This document shows, piece after piece, positions 45,711 through 56,796 of a stretch of 64,000 nt of DNA. Position 1 is the stretch's first letter, and each line of letters opens with the position of its first letter. Origin of the DNA: Owenia fusiformis. Its lineage: Eukaryota > Annelida > Polychaeta > Sabellida > Oweniidae. The notes below the pieces were generated by a model. The model was not told the origin of the DNA, did not search any database, and saw only the letters and a list, made by a program, of their open reading frames with translations. The position numbers were made by a program, and so were the translations under genes. The stretch lies in assembly GCA_903813345.2 (NCBI GenBank), contig CAIIXF020000011.1, positions 9,644,842 through 9,708,841 of the forward strand, given 5' to 3'.

Positions 45711-47060
45711 TTTAATTTCTTTGAATACCTGTGTTAAAGATAAACATAAATGCAATGGATATTAAAGTACGAACACGTATTTTTGTAATGAGACTAGCAA
45801 ATTAAACCATTGCATTCTTGGAAATTCAAGATTGGTTGGTTGAATTAATTATATTATGTTTTATTCAAATAGTTTGCATTCGCCTGTTCGCATTTAGCGC
45901 TAGACCTAATTAAAGTTAAAAAGTCACGAATCCCAGATTGTTTCAAGTGTAAATAAAGAATAAATCTAACCTGTATTCCATGTCTAGATAGGTAAAAAGC
46001 AATTCCGAAAATGACGGCGTTAATATTCTATTGAAATCGTTCTTTATTATGGGTGGTAAATACGTATTCTTTTAGTTCCTTTAAAATGATTTATTTGGTT
46101 TTGGAATGGCAACAAATCGCATTCATTTTTTGATTCAAATATGGCGCCACAATACTTTTGGAATGCCAAGGCATCAATCTGGCATCAATGACGTCATAAC
46201 AATGTCGTAAAGAACCACTTTACGGTTGAAATGGCAGCTCCGTGGTCCAGTTCATTTGCAAAACCCGGGGCTCAATAACAATTAAAAGGATAATGATAGA
46301 ACAATAAAACTAAGTTGGATTGAAAGATATATCTTTATTCTAACTTATTATCAAGTTTAAGGGACAAAACTTCGCATTCCCTTTAAATGCTTTACTGGGT
46401 TAAAAAGAGCTCTACTGACAAATATAAGATAAAAAACTAATGTGCAGAAATGGCAGGCACACAACCTTAAAAACTGATATGCAGCATTAAATGTCACGCA
46501 TATGACCTTAACAACTGATGTGCAGGATATGGCTGTGACAATACTTGTATTATATTTTGTTTACCACCAAAAGGTGGGCAATACCTCTTGGGTATACAGT
46601 GTGCAAAATATCATGTTGCCATTTGCCAAAATGTGAGTTAAAAAAAATTGGGCGATGCAAAATCAAAACATTATGTCGCTGATTTGGGTCAGACAGAATA
46701 ATAGAACTTGATCCGTTATCTCAAAAAAGACATACTTTAATTCCCTGCCTCCAATAATTTCAAACCATGTCGTAGTTTTACCAATGTTGCATCAAGACAA
46801 GTCAAAATCTTTTTAAAAGTTGGCTGGTGAAAATGAAATCTAATTTAATCTTAGCACTGAAAGTGTGACAGCTCAGTTCTGATTGGCTGTTTGTTCACTC
46901 CAAATAAACCCTGCAGTTTGCAAACTTTGTTTCATAATGTAGACTTCAAATGGATTTCCTACAGATTGCATTTAGAAGTTGAGTCTTGAATATGTGTCAA
47001 CCCATTCAATTATTTATTGATATAATCTATTTATTTCAAGATCTCGGGTAGTTATCAGAA

Positions 47061-47160
47061 AGGATAGGTATCGATATGGTGAAGTGAATTCAACAATGTT
47101 TTTCTCTTAAACCAATTATTGAAAACATTCTGTAAAAAAAACATGGTCCTTTATGTAATT
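47061..47160. mobile_element. Solo end of the 54.5-56.5 kb TIR family
   Basis: AAAGGATAGGTATCGATATG followed by TTTTTCTCTTAAACCAATTA matches the termini of the element at 54541-56506. Here the sequence CTCTTAAACC is uninterrupted, giving the empty site for the MITE at 55692-56448. No partner end nearby. Confidence 0.75.
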
Positions 47161-47503
47161 TTGACTGATTGGAAACAATTAAATGCAAAAATTATTTAGT
47201 GCAATAACAAATTAAGAACTTATAACACATTCAAAAGTAACTTTGCCTATGAAAATTATTTAGATGTTATAAAACGTTTAGACCTGGGTAGAGAGGTTAC
47301 TAAACATATGATATGGCTACACAGAAAAAAATTTAGCAGGACCAACTTTAGTGCTTCGCCAAAAATGGCGACAGAGAAAAAAAGATTTTTAGCACACTGG
47401 GTATATCCTTTATAAATATTATCTGTGTGCTCTTTTATGTCCACTCATACATTGGCATACAAAAACACACCACGGCCTTTTGTATGCTATTGGGTAAGCA
47501 GTA

Positions 47504-47533
47504 CACACCCTACACACCCTACACACCCTACAT
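47504..47533. repeat. ACACCCTAC microsatellite, about three units
   Basis: A short direct repeat of CTACACACC at the edge of the 60-bp minisatellite. Confidence 0.85.
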
Positions 47534-47973
47534 GCACATAATCTTAAAAACTGATGTGAAGAAAATGGATGTGAAATAATTGTCAGGAAACCCATGCACT
47601 GGAACTTAGAACTGATGTGTAGAACATAGTTGTGACAACAAATGTCAGAAATATCAGATACCTTGAACAACTGATATGCAGAAAATAGTTTTGTCAATTA
47701 ATGTCTGGAATGCCAGGTATTACAATCTTAAAATTGATTTGTAGAAAATGACCATGATAGTAAATGTGAGAAAAGCCAAGCACACAACCTTAAAAACTAA
47801 TGTGCATGATATGGCTGTGACAGTTAATTATAGGATTGCCAGACATACGACCTGAAAAAACTGATGTGCAGAACGTGGCTGTGACAGTTAATGTCAGGAA
47901 TACCAGGAAATACAATAAATGTCAGAAATGCCAGGCATTTGACCTGAAAAAACTGATGTCCAGAAACTTTTTG

Positions 47974-48272
47974 TATAGGGGGTGCTGCTGAGATTCAAAA
48001 TAGCTATTTTTTCTCTAAAAGTGGACCTACATCTAGGGTCTTTCTTTCAAAAATAGACCCACTTTAAGGTAATTTAAAAAAAACAAGACCCACTTCCTGC
48101 AATTTTTTTCAAAAACAATACCCAGTTTTAGGATTTTCAAAAAGTAGACCCAGTTCTAAGGATATTTTTTCATCAAAATGGGACCTACTTCTAGGGATTC
48201 TTCACTGAAAAGTGACCCACTTTAGCAGCACATCCCTATAAAGCCAATAAATGGGAGTACCCCCCCCCCCAG
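47974..48272. mobile_element. Second copy of the AGGGGGGGTACTCC MITE (inverted, uninterrupted)
   Basis: The complement of the 37851-38535 element without the nested 332-bp insert: GGGTGCTGCTGAGATTC..., CAAGACCCACTTCCTGCAAT, AAAAGTAGACCCAGTTCTAA, ...GGGAGTACCCCC. Inserted in the 60-bp minisatellite. It serves as the empty-site reference for 38033-38364. Confidence 0.85.
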
Positions 48273-48574
48273 AGTAAATATTAGGAATACCAGGCATACA
48301 ACCTCATAACTGATGTGCAGAAAATGGCTGTTATAGTGAATGTCAGGAATGGAAGACATACAACCTTAATAACTGATGTAAATGGCTGTGACAGTAAATA
48401 CCAAAAATTCCAGGCATTAAAAACTGATGTACAGGATATGGCCATCAGACAATAAATTGCAGAAATACCAGATACACAACCTTAAAAATTGATGTGAAGG
48501 TTATGGCTATGATGGTAAATGTCAGGAATGCAAGACATACAACCTTAAAAACTGATGTGTAGAATACGACAGTG

Positions 48575-48998
48575 GGATATACTTTCTTGTTGAAAACTAA
48601 TTTTCAGTGATATTATATTATTTATCTGATTCCGAGTGACATAGAAGACTCAATATAATGATTCCGCTTGATGCAGAGGAAAGATCATAGAGAATCTTTA
48701 CAATCTTAGCAACAATTTAGATGAAGAAGTGATATCCCTGAGATTTTTCTCATCTTAATCCAAATTTTACCTCTTTTGGTCAAAATATTTCTAAATTGTA
48801 TTTTCAAATTTCTTCCTGGTAGATTTTATTTTTTGAAGGGTGTAACACTTGGTCTAAATTCTAATAGTTTAGTCTATAATGCTTTAGAGATCTCTACTAT
48901 TTCTTTGAAAACAACTTTTTATCCTCCAAGGCTTTTTCTCTTTTATATTGCAAAGCAAATGGGGCTAAAGCTTAGACTATTAATTCTATACCTACATT
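48575..48998. other. No recognisable feature
   Basis: AT-rich spacer. A short plus frame at 48776 is chance. Confidence 0.5.
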
Positions 48999-49002
48999 TT
49001 AA

Positions 49003-49699
49003 CCTTTAGCAGACCACCGGCGACCGCGTCCGCCCATTCAAAACTACCCCCAGAATCCACCGGCGGATCCGGACGACACAAATCTAACTTTTGAAAACTT
49101 TACTTTTTCCCGCCGTTCTTATGATCCAATTAGATTGCCCGATTTATTCAGTCCTTAGTAAGTGACTTCCTGTTGACCTAGAAATGGCGATGTTTCGAAA
49201 AATATTTCTCAATTCAACAATTCAACAGTGTTTAAGTCGTTTTTAGTGAACAAATCGTACAAAATGACGGCCAAATACGATCACAACGAAAATGTGGAGG
49301 AAATGGATTGCTATTTCGAGCTCTTTAGGCTCTTGGAAGCCGATAATGGTCATCGAAAATAGAAACTAGAATATTTTCTGAACTGAAAAGAAGAACATTC
49401 GATCTCTGCAAATTCAGTTTTGGATTCTGACCAGACGTTGAATCTCCCGAGGGGCGAAACGGCGGATTCTGGAGGAGTATTCATGGTATATTCAAGCCCA
49501 GTCGTGTTTATGTACGAAAAAAATTCATGAGAACATTTTTCTCATGAGCCACGCTAGTGTATCTTCCCTTTGTGAAAATTTTATCCAGATTCATTCAGTA
49601 GTTATTGAGATATTAATTATTTAGTCCAGGCATATCATTTTTGAAAAATAAGTCAGATGCGTGGGATATATTTGCTGAAATAAGTCGGAGTGCAGAAGG
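49003..49699. mobile_element. 697-bp piggyBac-like MITE, TTAA target
   Basis: Ends CCTTTAGCAGACCACCGG and (complement) CCTTCTGCACTCCGACTT, with TTAA directly outside both (48999-49002, 49700-49703). CCYTTTGC-type ends and TTAA fit piggyBac. At 49264-49362 a 32-codon frame (MTAKYDHNENVEEMDCYFEL...) opens in a good AAAATG context and is acidic, as expected of a piggyBac transposase N-terminus. It could be the surviving start of that gene, but is too short to assign. Confidence 0.8.
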
Positions 49700-49703
49700 T
49701 TAA

Positions 49704-50042
49704 GGGATGAAACTATCTAATAAAAAAACAATGCCATTGATTTATTGCTATTTCGTTAAATTAACTTCTAGTAATGCTGAAGCAAAATAATGGTACCATC
49801 GGAAAGCTCTGATATCAGTCATTGCAAATTTGAGGTTTAACAGAATTTTTACTCGGGCCGTTACCATGGAAACGGACGCTATAAATAACTCCCACTTTTA
49901 ACGAGTGTTAATATGATAAAATATGTATTCCCATATATCTTTTCTGTTTTCTATCAGATAATTATAATATGGGTATCAAATGAAAGCTTGTGATGGCATT
50001 TTGCAAATCGCCTTGACGTAACCATCATGCTATAAGACCGTG
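49704..50042. mobile_element. End of another Transib-like copy (right end at 50042)
   Basis: About 49994-50042 (GGCATTTTGCAAATCGCCTT, then ACGTAACCATCATGCTATAAGACCGTG) is the complement of a terminus CACGGTCTTATAGCATGATG. This matches the fragment ending at 20279 closely and the left end of the 50080 element. It faces that element tail to tail, 37 bp away. Its opposite end was not found; the rest of this stretch is AT-rich with no signal. Confidence 0.6.
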
Positions 50043-50157
50043 ATATAGGCCTGTACATTAGCCATGATACCTCCAAGATCACGGTGTTATAGCATGACAG
50101 TTACGACACCTCTGAAAACGAGATTAGAAGACTACGATCACTGATTTATCCAATAAA

Positions 50158-50220
50158 ATGGCCGCGATGGAACAGAAAACTAAGTTTGGTGCATTATTTT
50201 CTTCTACTGTGTATCAATGA
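50158..50220 (+). CDS. Short ATG frame near the left end of the Transib-like element
   Basis: CAATAAAATGGCCGCGATGG opens a 20-residue frame (MAAMEQKTKFGALFSSTVYQ) then TGA. Its position 78 bp from the heptamer is the same as that of the ATG in the 34.2-35.5 kb element. It may be a first exon or simply a YY1-like ATGGCCGC site; coding status is doubtful. Confidence 0.2.
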   Translation: MAAMEQKTKFGALFSSTVYQ

Positions 50221-51341
50221 AAGGATGAACGAATTTTGTAGGGCATGGTCTACATTGCCTAACGACCTTGGGGTATATAGATGTAACCTACATACTATCA
50301 TAAAAAGCCAATTGAGCATTGGAAACCACCTAATATGTTCTACTTAAAGTGTGCGCCTGACCCGGCTACGTATAGCACAGAGTTTATACTGGCGGATTAG
50401 ACTAGTTCATTTTTATATGTGTGTGAAAGCTTTCTCTTATTTGCGTTTTTTCGTTTAGTACGGTTTTGTTATAATTGCCGAGGTCATATAACCGGGATAA
50501 AACAATGATTATCGTTGACTGCCCACACACAAAACATACGTTGAGTGAACAGTGTTATTACAAACAATAGGCTTTAGAATACAAAGCGTAGTGTGATAAT
50601 AAGCTGCACACTACCACTGCTGCATGTACATATTACTAATTTACTAGGGCTCCCAAAGAGTGGATAGGGAGGTTGTGTTTGTCACTTTTAAATTTTACAT
50701 TTCAAAATTGTCATTTTACATGTCATAATTTGTTGGTTTCATTCGTTTAGCCAATCAAAACATTGTAAAACAATAAATTGTCTGTTACGTACAATCAATT
50801 TTGTTCAGTTTTGATTAGTTGTCAGAATAAAGTTACGTTCATCTGAATCCATGTATCAAAACAAAAATCCTATTTTCACTTCAAAATACTTCAGTGAGAT
50901 GAAGGCTCGGAATTGTCACATGCAATAACTTATTGTCGTATTCGTTATTTTATCTTCTCGATAGTAGCGTGTAGTACTCATGGAAGCAAATTCCCCGGTG
51001 AGAGCCACAAACTTTTCAACAGGTTCGAAATGACCAATTTCTCTCATATATACTCTAAATATTTTATTATTTAGCAACTACAAAGTATTGCTAATAACCA
51101 TATGTAATTTCAATAAGGAAACTTTTCTGGCTACATATAAATTCAATATCAACACTAGCTGTTCTCTCAACACGTCCTGGCTTACCTTGTGGTGACAAAC
51201 CCTGGGTTTTCGCTATTTATAGTTTATCAACACCTGGACGCATGCGCATTTTATATACTTTATCGGGCACTTTAAGCCATAATATTGTATTTTTAATTTG
51301 CGGTTACGCAAAAAATTGATTGACGGTTACGCGAACCTCGT

Positions 51342-51525
51342 TCAAATATGTATCTCAGATTCATTGTTATTAATTTTGTCATATTCATCAGTACTTGATG
51401 CTAATTCTTCTTTTGCCTCTTCATTGCTATCCTTTTGACTTGAATTGGTTTCATAAATAAAGCAAGACACAATTTTTTCGATCCTTGCCCTATAGTGGCT
51501 CAAACAAGAGCATCTCTTGCGAGTC
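51342..51525 (-). CDS. Last-exon-like coding stretch inside the Transib-like element
   Basis: A strong acceptor (TTGCTTATATTTGTTTTCAG) ends at 51526. After one base completing a codon, 60 residues follow: a basic, Cys-containing start (TRKRCSCLSHYRARIEKIV), then an acidic tail (EEAKEELASSTDEYDK...ESEIHI) and TGA. Composition is protein-like and unlike chance frames here. It looks like the C-terminal tail of a captured host gene. The copy at 19.7 kb keeps only its first few codons and lacks the acceptor TTCAG, so only this copy could be functional. Family unknown. Confidence 0.4.
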
Positions 51526-52005
51526 CTGAAAACAAATATAAGCAATTCAATATTCCATTTCTTACCCATTATAACAATAACATGGAAAGAGGCTATCAGA
51601 ACTAGCAACCTTAACTTGAAAGATGTACATGCACGTAACCGTCCGCTAAATATCTAATGTACATCTAACACAATACGTTACTGTCTATAGAATTCATACA
51701 TAGTCGTCTAACGACATTGCGTTTGAAACCTTATTATTTACAATATGACCACGTTCCTGTTCTGGATTTGTCATTTTATGGCTTGTTTATACACAGTTTA
51801 CTTACTGTTAATAGTTTGAGTGGCTCTGAGGCACATATACTGAGAAATCACAAGAATGGACTAAAAAATATGAACTTGGACATTTCAGTCGGTAAGTTTA
51901 CAGCTTATATTCTGCTTCTAGTAAACCACCTGGCAGATTTGACCTAGTCTTTATAACCATCCATATATACGTCACCGAATGGAACAAGTTGAAAAGGAAA
52001 TCTTA

Positions 52006-52062
52006 ACTGTGAATCTTGCCTACAGGCGAGAAAGAGGACATGCTGTCTTTCAAATCCGCCAT
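52006..52062 (-). CDS. Short first-exon-like frame near the right end of the Transib-like element
   Basis: ATG 52062 in AAAAATGGCGG opens MADLKDSMSSFSPVGKIHS and then TAA. GTTAAG overlapping the end, or GTAGGC earlier, could be donors, both weak. The related fragment at 20211 has MAVGKGSMSSFSPVG at the same place, so the stretch CATGTCCTCTTTCTCGCCTG is conserved between copies. It could be the first exon of the gene whose last exon is at 51342-51525, though no directly compatible splice phase was found. Confidence 0.25.
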
Positions 52063-52109
52063 TTTTGTTATTGTTACCACAAAATTTTGCAAATCGTCAC
52101 CGTGAAGAT

Positions 52110-53945
52110 AGCTCATGGTATTACAGAAGGTTTGATGAATACAAATGGCAGTGGCATAGCTAGCCCAATTTGCAAGTGTACGCCTGTCAGGTTTTTCACT
52201 TTTTACAAAAATAAAAAAGATTTTAGCATTTTTATTTGATTGTTAATGCTTTTGATAGTAAATACTAATACGAGAAGAAATATATTGTTTGATAATCCCC
52301 ACCTGGTTATAAAGACGTTACATCTTTATAATGAAATTACAAATTGAAACACTGGTAGAAGTGAAAGGAACATCAAACATAAAGACACTCTACCATACGC
52401 CATTGCCGCATGCGCCAGACTTTTTGTTTTTAGCCCAGGCGACTTTTTAGTATATTGACTGCTACTCGAACAACGTAGTACGTTTGGTGTTATAGATGTG
52501 TCAATATTGTAAATTTGAAGAACTTCAATGGTGAAATAATGAAGTAGGTGTTCAAAACTAAATTACTTTACAAGAAAGAATATAAATCAGATCGCAATAT
52601 AAATGTCCCAATACAAGTCACTGAATCTGAAAAGTTGATCAATACAAGACACAGGCAATGTAAACTGTTCAACAGCACAAGGTGCTGGAAAGTAAGCTGA
52701 TATATGCGGCCAGAATTAATGGCTTTATAGCAAAAAATACAAATATGTTTTATACAAATGTGCAATGGGACATTTGTGAAAGTAAATGGTCTAATTTTAA
52801 TTTCCATATGAGAACAGTAACGACATCCGAAAAGCCTGTTTTTGAGCTAGATGGCACTACCGGGAGGGTTTCCATTGCATTACTCAGCATGTATGGCACA
52901 TACATGTGTACATGTACTGACAATTAATGTTTAGAAATAGCTAGCAGGAGTGTCAGGGTTTACAGATTACAATTTTGGACCAAAGAAATTAATTATATTT
53001 TGGCAGTCTCAGTAAATCGACGGCATAACCACATCCCACATGCTTTTACAGATTTAAAAATCAATGCTCGCTGTGAATCATACATACTTTTTTTGTGGGA
53101 TATTTTTCATACCAATCAAGCGAATGGGAAGTTTTTGATTAGGACTGCACAATCTCAATTGGCTGACATTTGAGAAATTATAATTTGAACTTAGTCAATT
53201 TAACATGTATCTCTAAGGAGAAAAGGTAGCTTGTTTTCTTGAAACAATTACTTGACATAAAAATGCTATTGAATGAAATGATATAAAACGTATATGCATA
53301 CAACACATAATCTAAATACTTGAATAGGGATTTTGTTGCATATCAATGTTACAAGAAGTTACAAATTCCAAGTGAAACTGACCAGTGCCCTGTACATTTA
53401 TGGAATTAATAAAAAGTATCTTGTATTGCCTTCAATTGTAACTTTACTGTGCCAAGTATTCTCTATCTTTGTCTATAGGGGGTTTCTAATAATACACCGC
53501 TCAATGAATCTACAATATGGATAGTAGAACATTAGGAAGATATGTAAAATCTAGTTTACCCTCAGAAATATGGAAATAAACTCAGGTACTCGATTTGCAA
53601 CTTTACTGTTGCCTGAACCCCTGTTAACCATGGTCACTTGGTAGGGAAAAAATATTTAAATAATTCTATGGGTTGACTCACATGGAAATGTGATTTCAAT
53701 AGGATAGACAGCCATTGTAGGCATTTTTAATACTGTATTGTATAAGTAAAGTAAACCAACTGCAAGTTTGTAGCCAGAAAAATCCTTGATCGCATCTTAA
53801 TTCTTGAATTTTCTTAAGAAACTCATTTGCATTGATACATTTTGAAAATTTTTGAGAAAGAATGGGTCAGCATATATATGCCCTTTAGGTCCCTCACATA
53901 AATTTATTTGAAATATGTTTTTTTTTTATTACTGTCTTAGTAATA
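52110..53945. other. No recognisable feature
   Basis: AT-rich, without clear repeats or coding signal. An 81-codon plus frame at 52682 and a 79-codon minus frame at 52568 overlap each other and show no family resemblance. Confidence 0.45.
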
Positions 53946-55255
53946 ATTATCCCACCAAACAAAGTTTGCGGGGGATATAGGAAAGTTGTCCATCCATCTG
54001 TCCATCCGTCAGTTCGTCCGTCCGTCTGAGAGGTTTGTCCGGGCAATAACTCAAATACCGGTTGACAGATTTAATTCAAATTTTATGGGCTTATGCCTTA
54101 TGTGGGTAGAACCTCTGCTTGATAAGGAAGTTTCAATATGGTTCAAATTTTATATGCTGATGCCTAGGGACACAGGAAATATGCTGAAGAATATGTTTTC
54201 AAAATGGTTGCCAAATATTAAAATGGCGGCCATTTTTCGTAAAAAAAACTTAATCTTTGATAACTCAAATACAAGTGAACAGATTTGGTTCAAATTTTAT
54301 GTGATGATGCCTAGGGACAAAGTAGATTTGTTCAAGAAAGAATTTTCAAGATGGCTGCTGAATTTCAAAATGGTCTCCATTTTTCATAAAAAACTAAATC
54401 TTTGATAACTCAAATACTAGTTGACGGATTTGGTTCAAATTTTATGTGCTGATGCATAGGAATAAAGGTGGCCATTTTTCATAAAAAAAACATTATCTTT
54501 GATAACTCAAATACTATCTCTAGTTGACAGAATTGGTTCAAAGGATTGGTATTGATATGGTGAACTTTTTGAACACACATTTCTCTTAAACTAGTCATCA
54601 AATCAAAAAATTCTGAACATTTTACACACCGTCAATTTAATGGTCATCTTTTGAATGGTAACAATATAATTTGAAAAAAACAAAACTTTTCTCGATATTG
54701 TTTTAGAAAACACATCAGACACTTCTTTTGTTCTTGGTATCATATGTTCGGAATGAAATGTAACATCTATCCAAACCTTATTGGAACAAAACGATATGAA
54801 CACAACGTGTTTAGGTCTCTCAATATTGTAATTGTACAAAGGAAAGTTAAGCTGATTTTAAAAAACTCTCTTGTTAATGAAATAAGAGGTTTATCTTAAT
54901 TTTAATCTATTTTGGGGGGTTTTGTTTTAATTTTTGAATACTTCTTGTAAATCAACCAAAATTTCCTTTGTGTATCTATGATATTGAGAGGTCTAAGAAA
55001 ATGTTGTAAATGCTATTTTGTTCCAACAAAGTTGGGAAAGACATTTAATTTCATTCTCAAGATCTGGTAGAAAGGAACAAAAAACAATTGCACTAAAAAA
55101 CAAAAAATGTTAAACCTGCACATCGCTCCAAAACGCAATATGTTGACATATATTGTTTTTACATTTTCAAGCTCTAATAGAAAGTTTATGTAAATGAAAA
55201 TTGTTTTTTTCTGCGTAATATCAAAGAACAATCATTTAGTTAAAAAAATAAAAAA

Positions 55256-55327
55256 AACTAGTGCGGGATTCGAACCCGGGCCTCCCGCGTGCTCAGCGAG
55301 GATTCTACCCGCTACACCACCGTGTAA
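55256..55327 (-). tRNA. tRNA-like Pol III unit (tRNA-Gly-like pseudogene or SINE head)
   Basis: Read on the minus strand, GGTGGTGTAGCGGGTAGAAT resembles the tRNA-Gly 5' half and A box. CTCGC...GCGGG forms an anticodon stem, and GGTTCGAATCC is an exact B box. A run of seven T's follows, a Pol III terminator. However, the acceptor arms do not pair (ACACGGT against ACTAGTT), the T stem has one mismatch, and the anticodon loop (TGAGCAC) lacks the T expected at position 33. It is therefore not a working tRNA gene, but a pseudogene or the promoter head of a SINE. Confidence 0.6.
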
Positions 55328-55691
55328 TTATAAAAGGAGGAAGTAATTAAACGCTACTTATTTTGAATGCTATGATTCGGAAGTGACGTCACGTTCTTCA
55401 TTTAGAAACCTTTCCAAAATCATATCGCCGGCACCGATCGAAGCAAATTCAATGAAAAATCTTTGAAATGACACATTTATCGTAAGTATTTCTACACAAG
55501 ATTTGCCCCATTTGTTCATCATTCTATAATCTTTCATTAAACTCAAAATGATAAAGTTCACCCCCGAAACAACCCAAGATTGCGTTTCGGAGCGTAGTCC
55601 AGCTTTAACAAAAACAATTGTATAAAATATATATAAATAATTTTTATTTTATAATAGTTTTATTACAGAATGTTTTCAATAATTGGTTTAA

Positions 55692-56448
55692 GGTCTCATG
55701 GAAGTTAACAGGAAATGACAAAACAAAAAATGACAAAGCCATGCTGGATTTTGAAAATTTTTTGAACCAAGATAACAGAGTTCTGTTTGGACCTCCAGTC
55801 AGTTTAACTAGTTCCAAATATCATTTACATGACCAGGAACACAATTGAAAGGGTCAGAATGACCATAAACATGATAAAATAACCTTTTTAGCCCTCTGAA
55901 AATGTGACTGAAAAATAGCTAAAAGTAGGTGCTCAGGAAAGGTCAATTAACAGAATCTTTTGATTTTTTCAGAATATGTGTCCAATATATTGCTCTAAAT
56001 GACACAATCTTTGAAATTTTAAAAAATCGTCTGAAACAATAATGGCTGTAGTAAAAAGGAAAATATATCGATTTTCAATTCAGTTTTTTTCAATTTTTTC
56101 TTTTTCTAAGAATGATATCAAATTTTTTTGAATTGTATCATTTAGAGCAATATATTGGGCACATTTTCTGAAAAAGTCAAAAGATTCTGTTCAGTGACCT
56201 TTCCTGAGCACCTACTCTTAGCTATTTTTTAGTCACATTTTCAGAGGGCTGAAAAGGTTATTCTATCATGTTTATGGTCATTCTGACCATTTCAACTGTG
56301 TTCCTGGTCATGTAAATGATATGAGGAACTAGTTAAACTGACTGGAGGTCCAAACAGAACTCTGTTATCTTGGTTCAAAAAATTTTCAAAATCCAGCATG
56401 GCTTTGTCATTTTTTGTTTTGTCACTTCCTGTTAACTTCCATGAGACC
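55692..56448. mobile_element. 757-bp palindromic MITE, TTAA target, nested
   Basis: Arms of about 320 bp starting GGTCTCATGGAAGTTAACAG are inverted and highly similar around a centre near 56070. TTAA flanks both ends (55688-55691, 56449-56452). The interrupted host sequence is CTCTTAAACC, intact in the solo end at 47061, so the empty site is known. A diverged relative lies at 56797-57310. Confidence 0.9.
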
Positions 56449-56796
56449 TTAAGAGAAAAACATTGTTGAATTCAGTTCACCATATCGATACCTATCCTTT
56501 AATATGCTGATGCCTAGGGATAAAGGAGCTACGCTGAAGAATAGATTTTTAGAATGGCTGCTAAATACCAAAATGACAGCCATTTTTCATTAAAAAAAAC
56601 GTAATCTTTGATAACTCAAATACCAGTGAACGGATTTGGTTCAAAATTTATATGATGATGCCTAGAGACACAGTACCTCTGTTTGACAAAGAATTTTCAA
56701 GATGGCAGCTGAATTTTAAAATAACCACTATTTTATATAAAAAATGTAATCTTTGATACATGTAACTCAAATAGCAGTTAATGGATTTTGTTCAAA

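Larger units (their letters stand above)
43330..46382. mobile_element. 3.05 kb TTAA-target element (Kolobok/piggyBac type)
   Basis: Perfect inverted ends AGGGAATGCGAAGTTT with TTAA on both sides (43326-43329, 46383-46386), splitting an 18-bp minisatellite that continues on the other side. Subterminal sequence shares TGACGTCATTGATGCC in inverted orientation. TTAA targets belong to piggyBac and Kolobok; the AGGG end favours the latter. No transposase was recognised. A nested foldback sits at about 45000-45650, and part of the interior (43950-45710) has an inverted copy at 58772-61025. Confidence 0.85.
46387..48570. repeat. ~60-bp degenerate minisatellite, interrupted
   Basis: Units of ACCTTAAAAACTGATGTGCA, GAATATGGCTGTGACAGTAA, ATGTCAGGAATGCCAGGCAT recur at about 46440-46540, 47540-47970 and 48285-48570. 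First come the last units of the 18-bp array. Interruptions are unrelated AT-rich DNA, a solo TIR end at 47061 and a MITE at 47974-48272. Confidence 0.8.
50080..52104. mobile_element. Transib-like element, 2.0 kb, TSD AAGAT
   Basis: The left end CACGGTGTTATAGCATGACA and the right end (complement) CACGGTGACGATTTGCAAAA are flanked by AAGAT on both sides (50075-50079, 52105-52109). The right terminus lost about 27 bp just inside the heptamer relative to the copies at 20279 and 50042. ATGGC(C/G)G starts lie 78 bp inside the left end (50158, +) and 42 bp inside the shortened right end (52062, -). A coding exon lies at 51342-51525 on the minus strand. No transposase is recognised, so superfamily rests on termini and TSD. 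Confidence 0.75.
54541..56506. mobile_element. TIR element (AAAGGATAGGTATCGATATGG) inside the 145-bp array
   Basis: The ends AAAGGATTGGTATTGATATG and (complement) AAAGGATAGGTATCGATATG are about 50 bp inverted repeats. The array resumes right after the right end. A solo end of the family lies at 47061. It contains the tRNA-like unit at 55256-55327, and its right subterminal region is split by a TTAA MITE at 55692-56448. No transposase seen and no clean target duplication. Confidence 0.75.

Noticed and set aside
53986-54405. 139-codon plus frame with repeated FKMVSIFHKK-type segments
   Set aside because: Falls on the 145-bp tandem array, starting at a non-ATG codon; repeat artefact.
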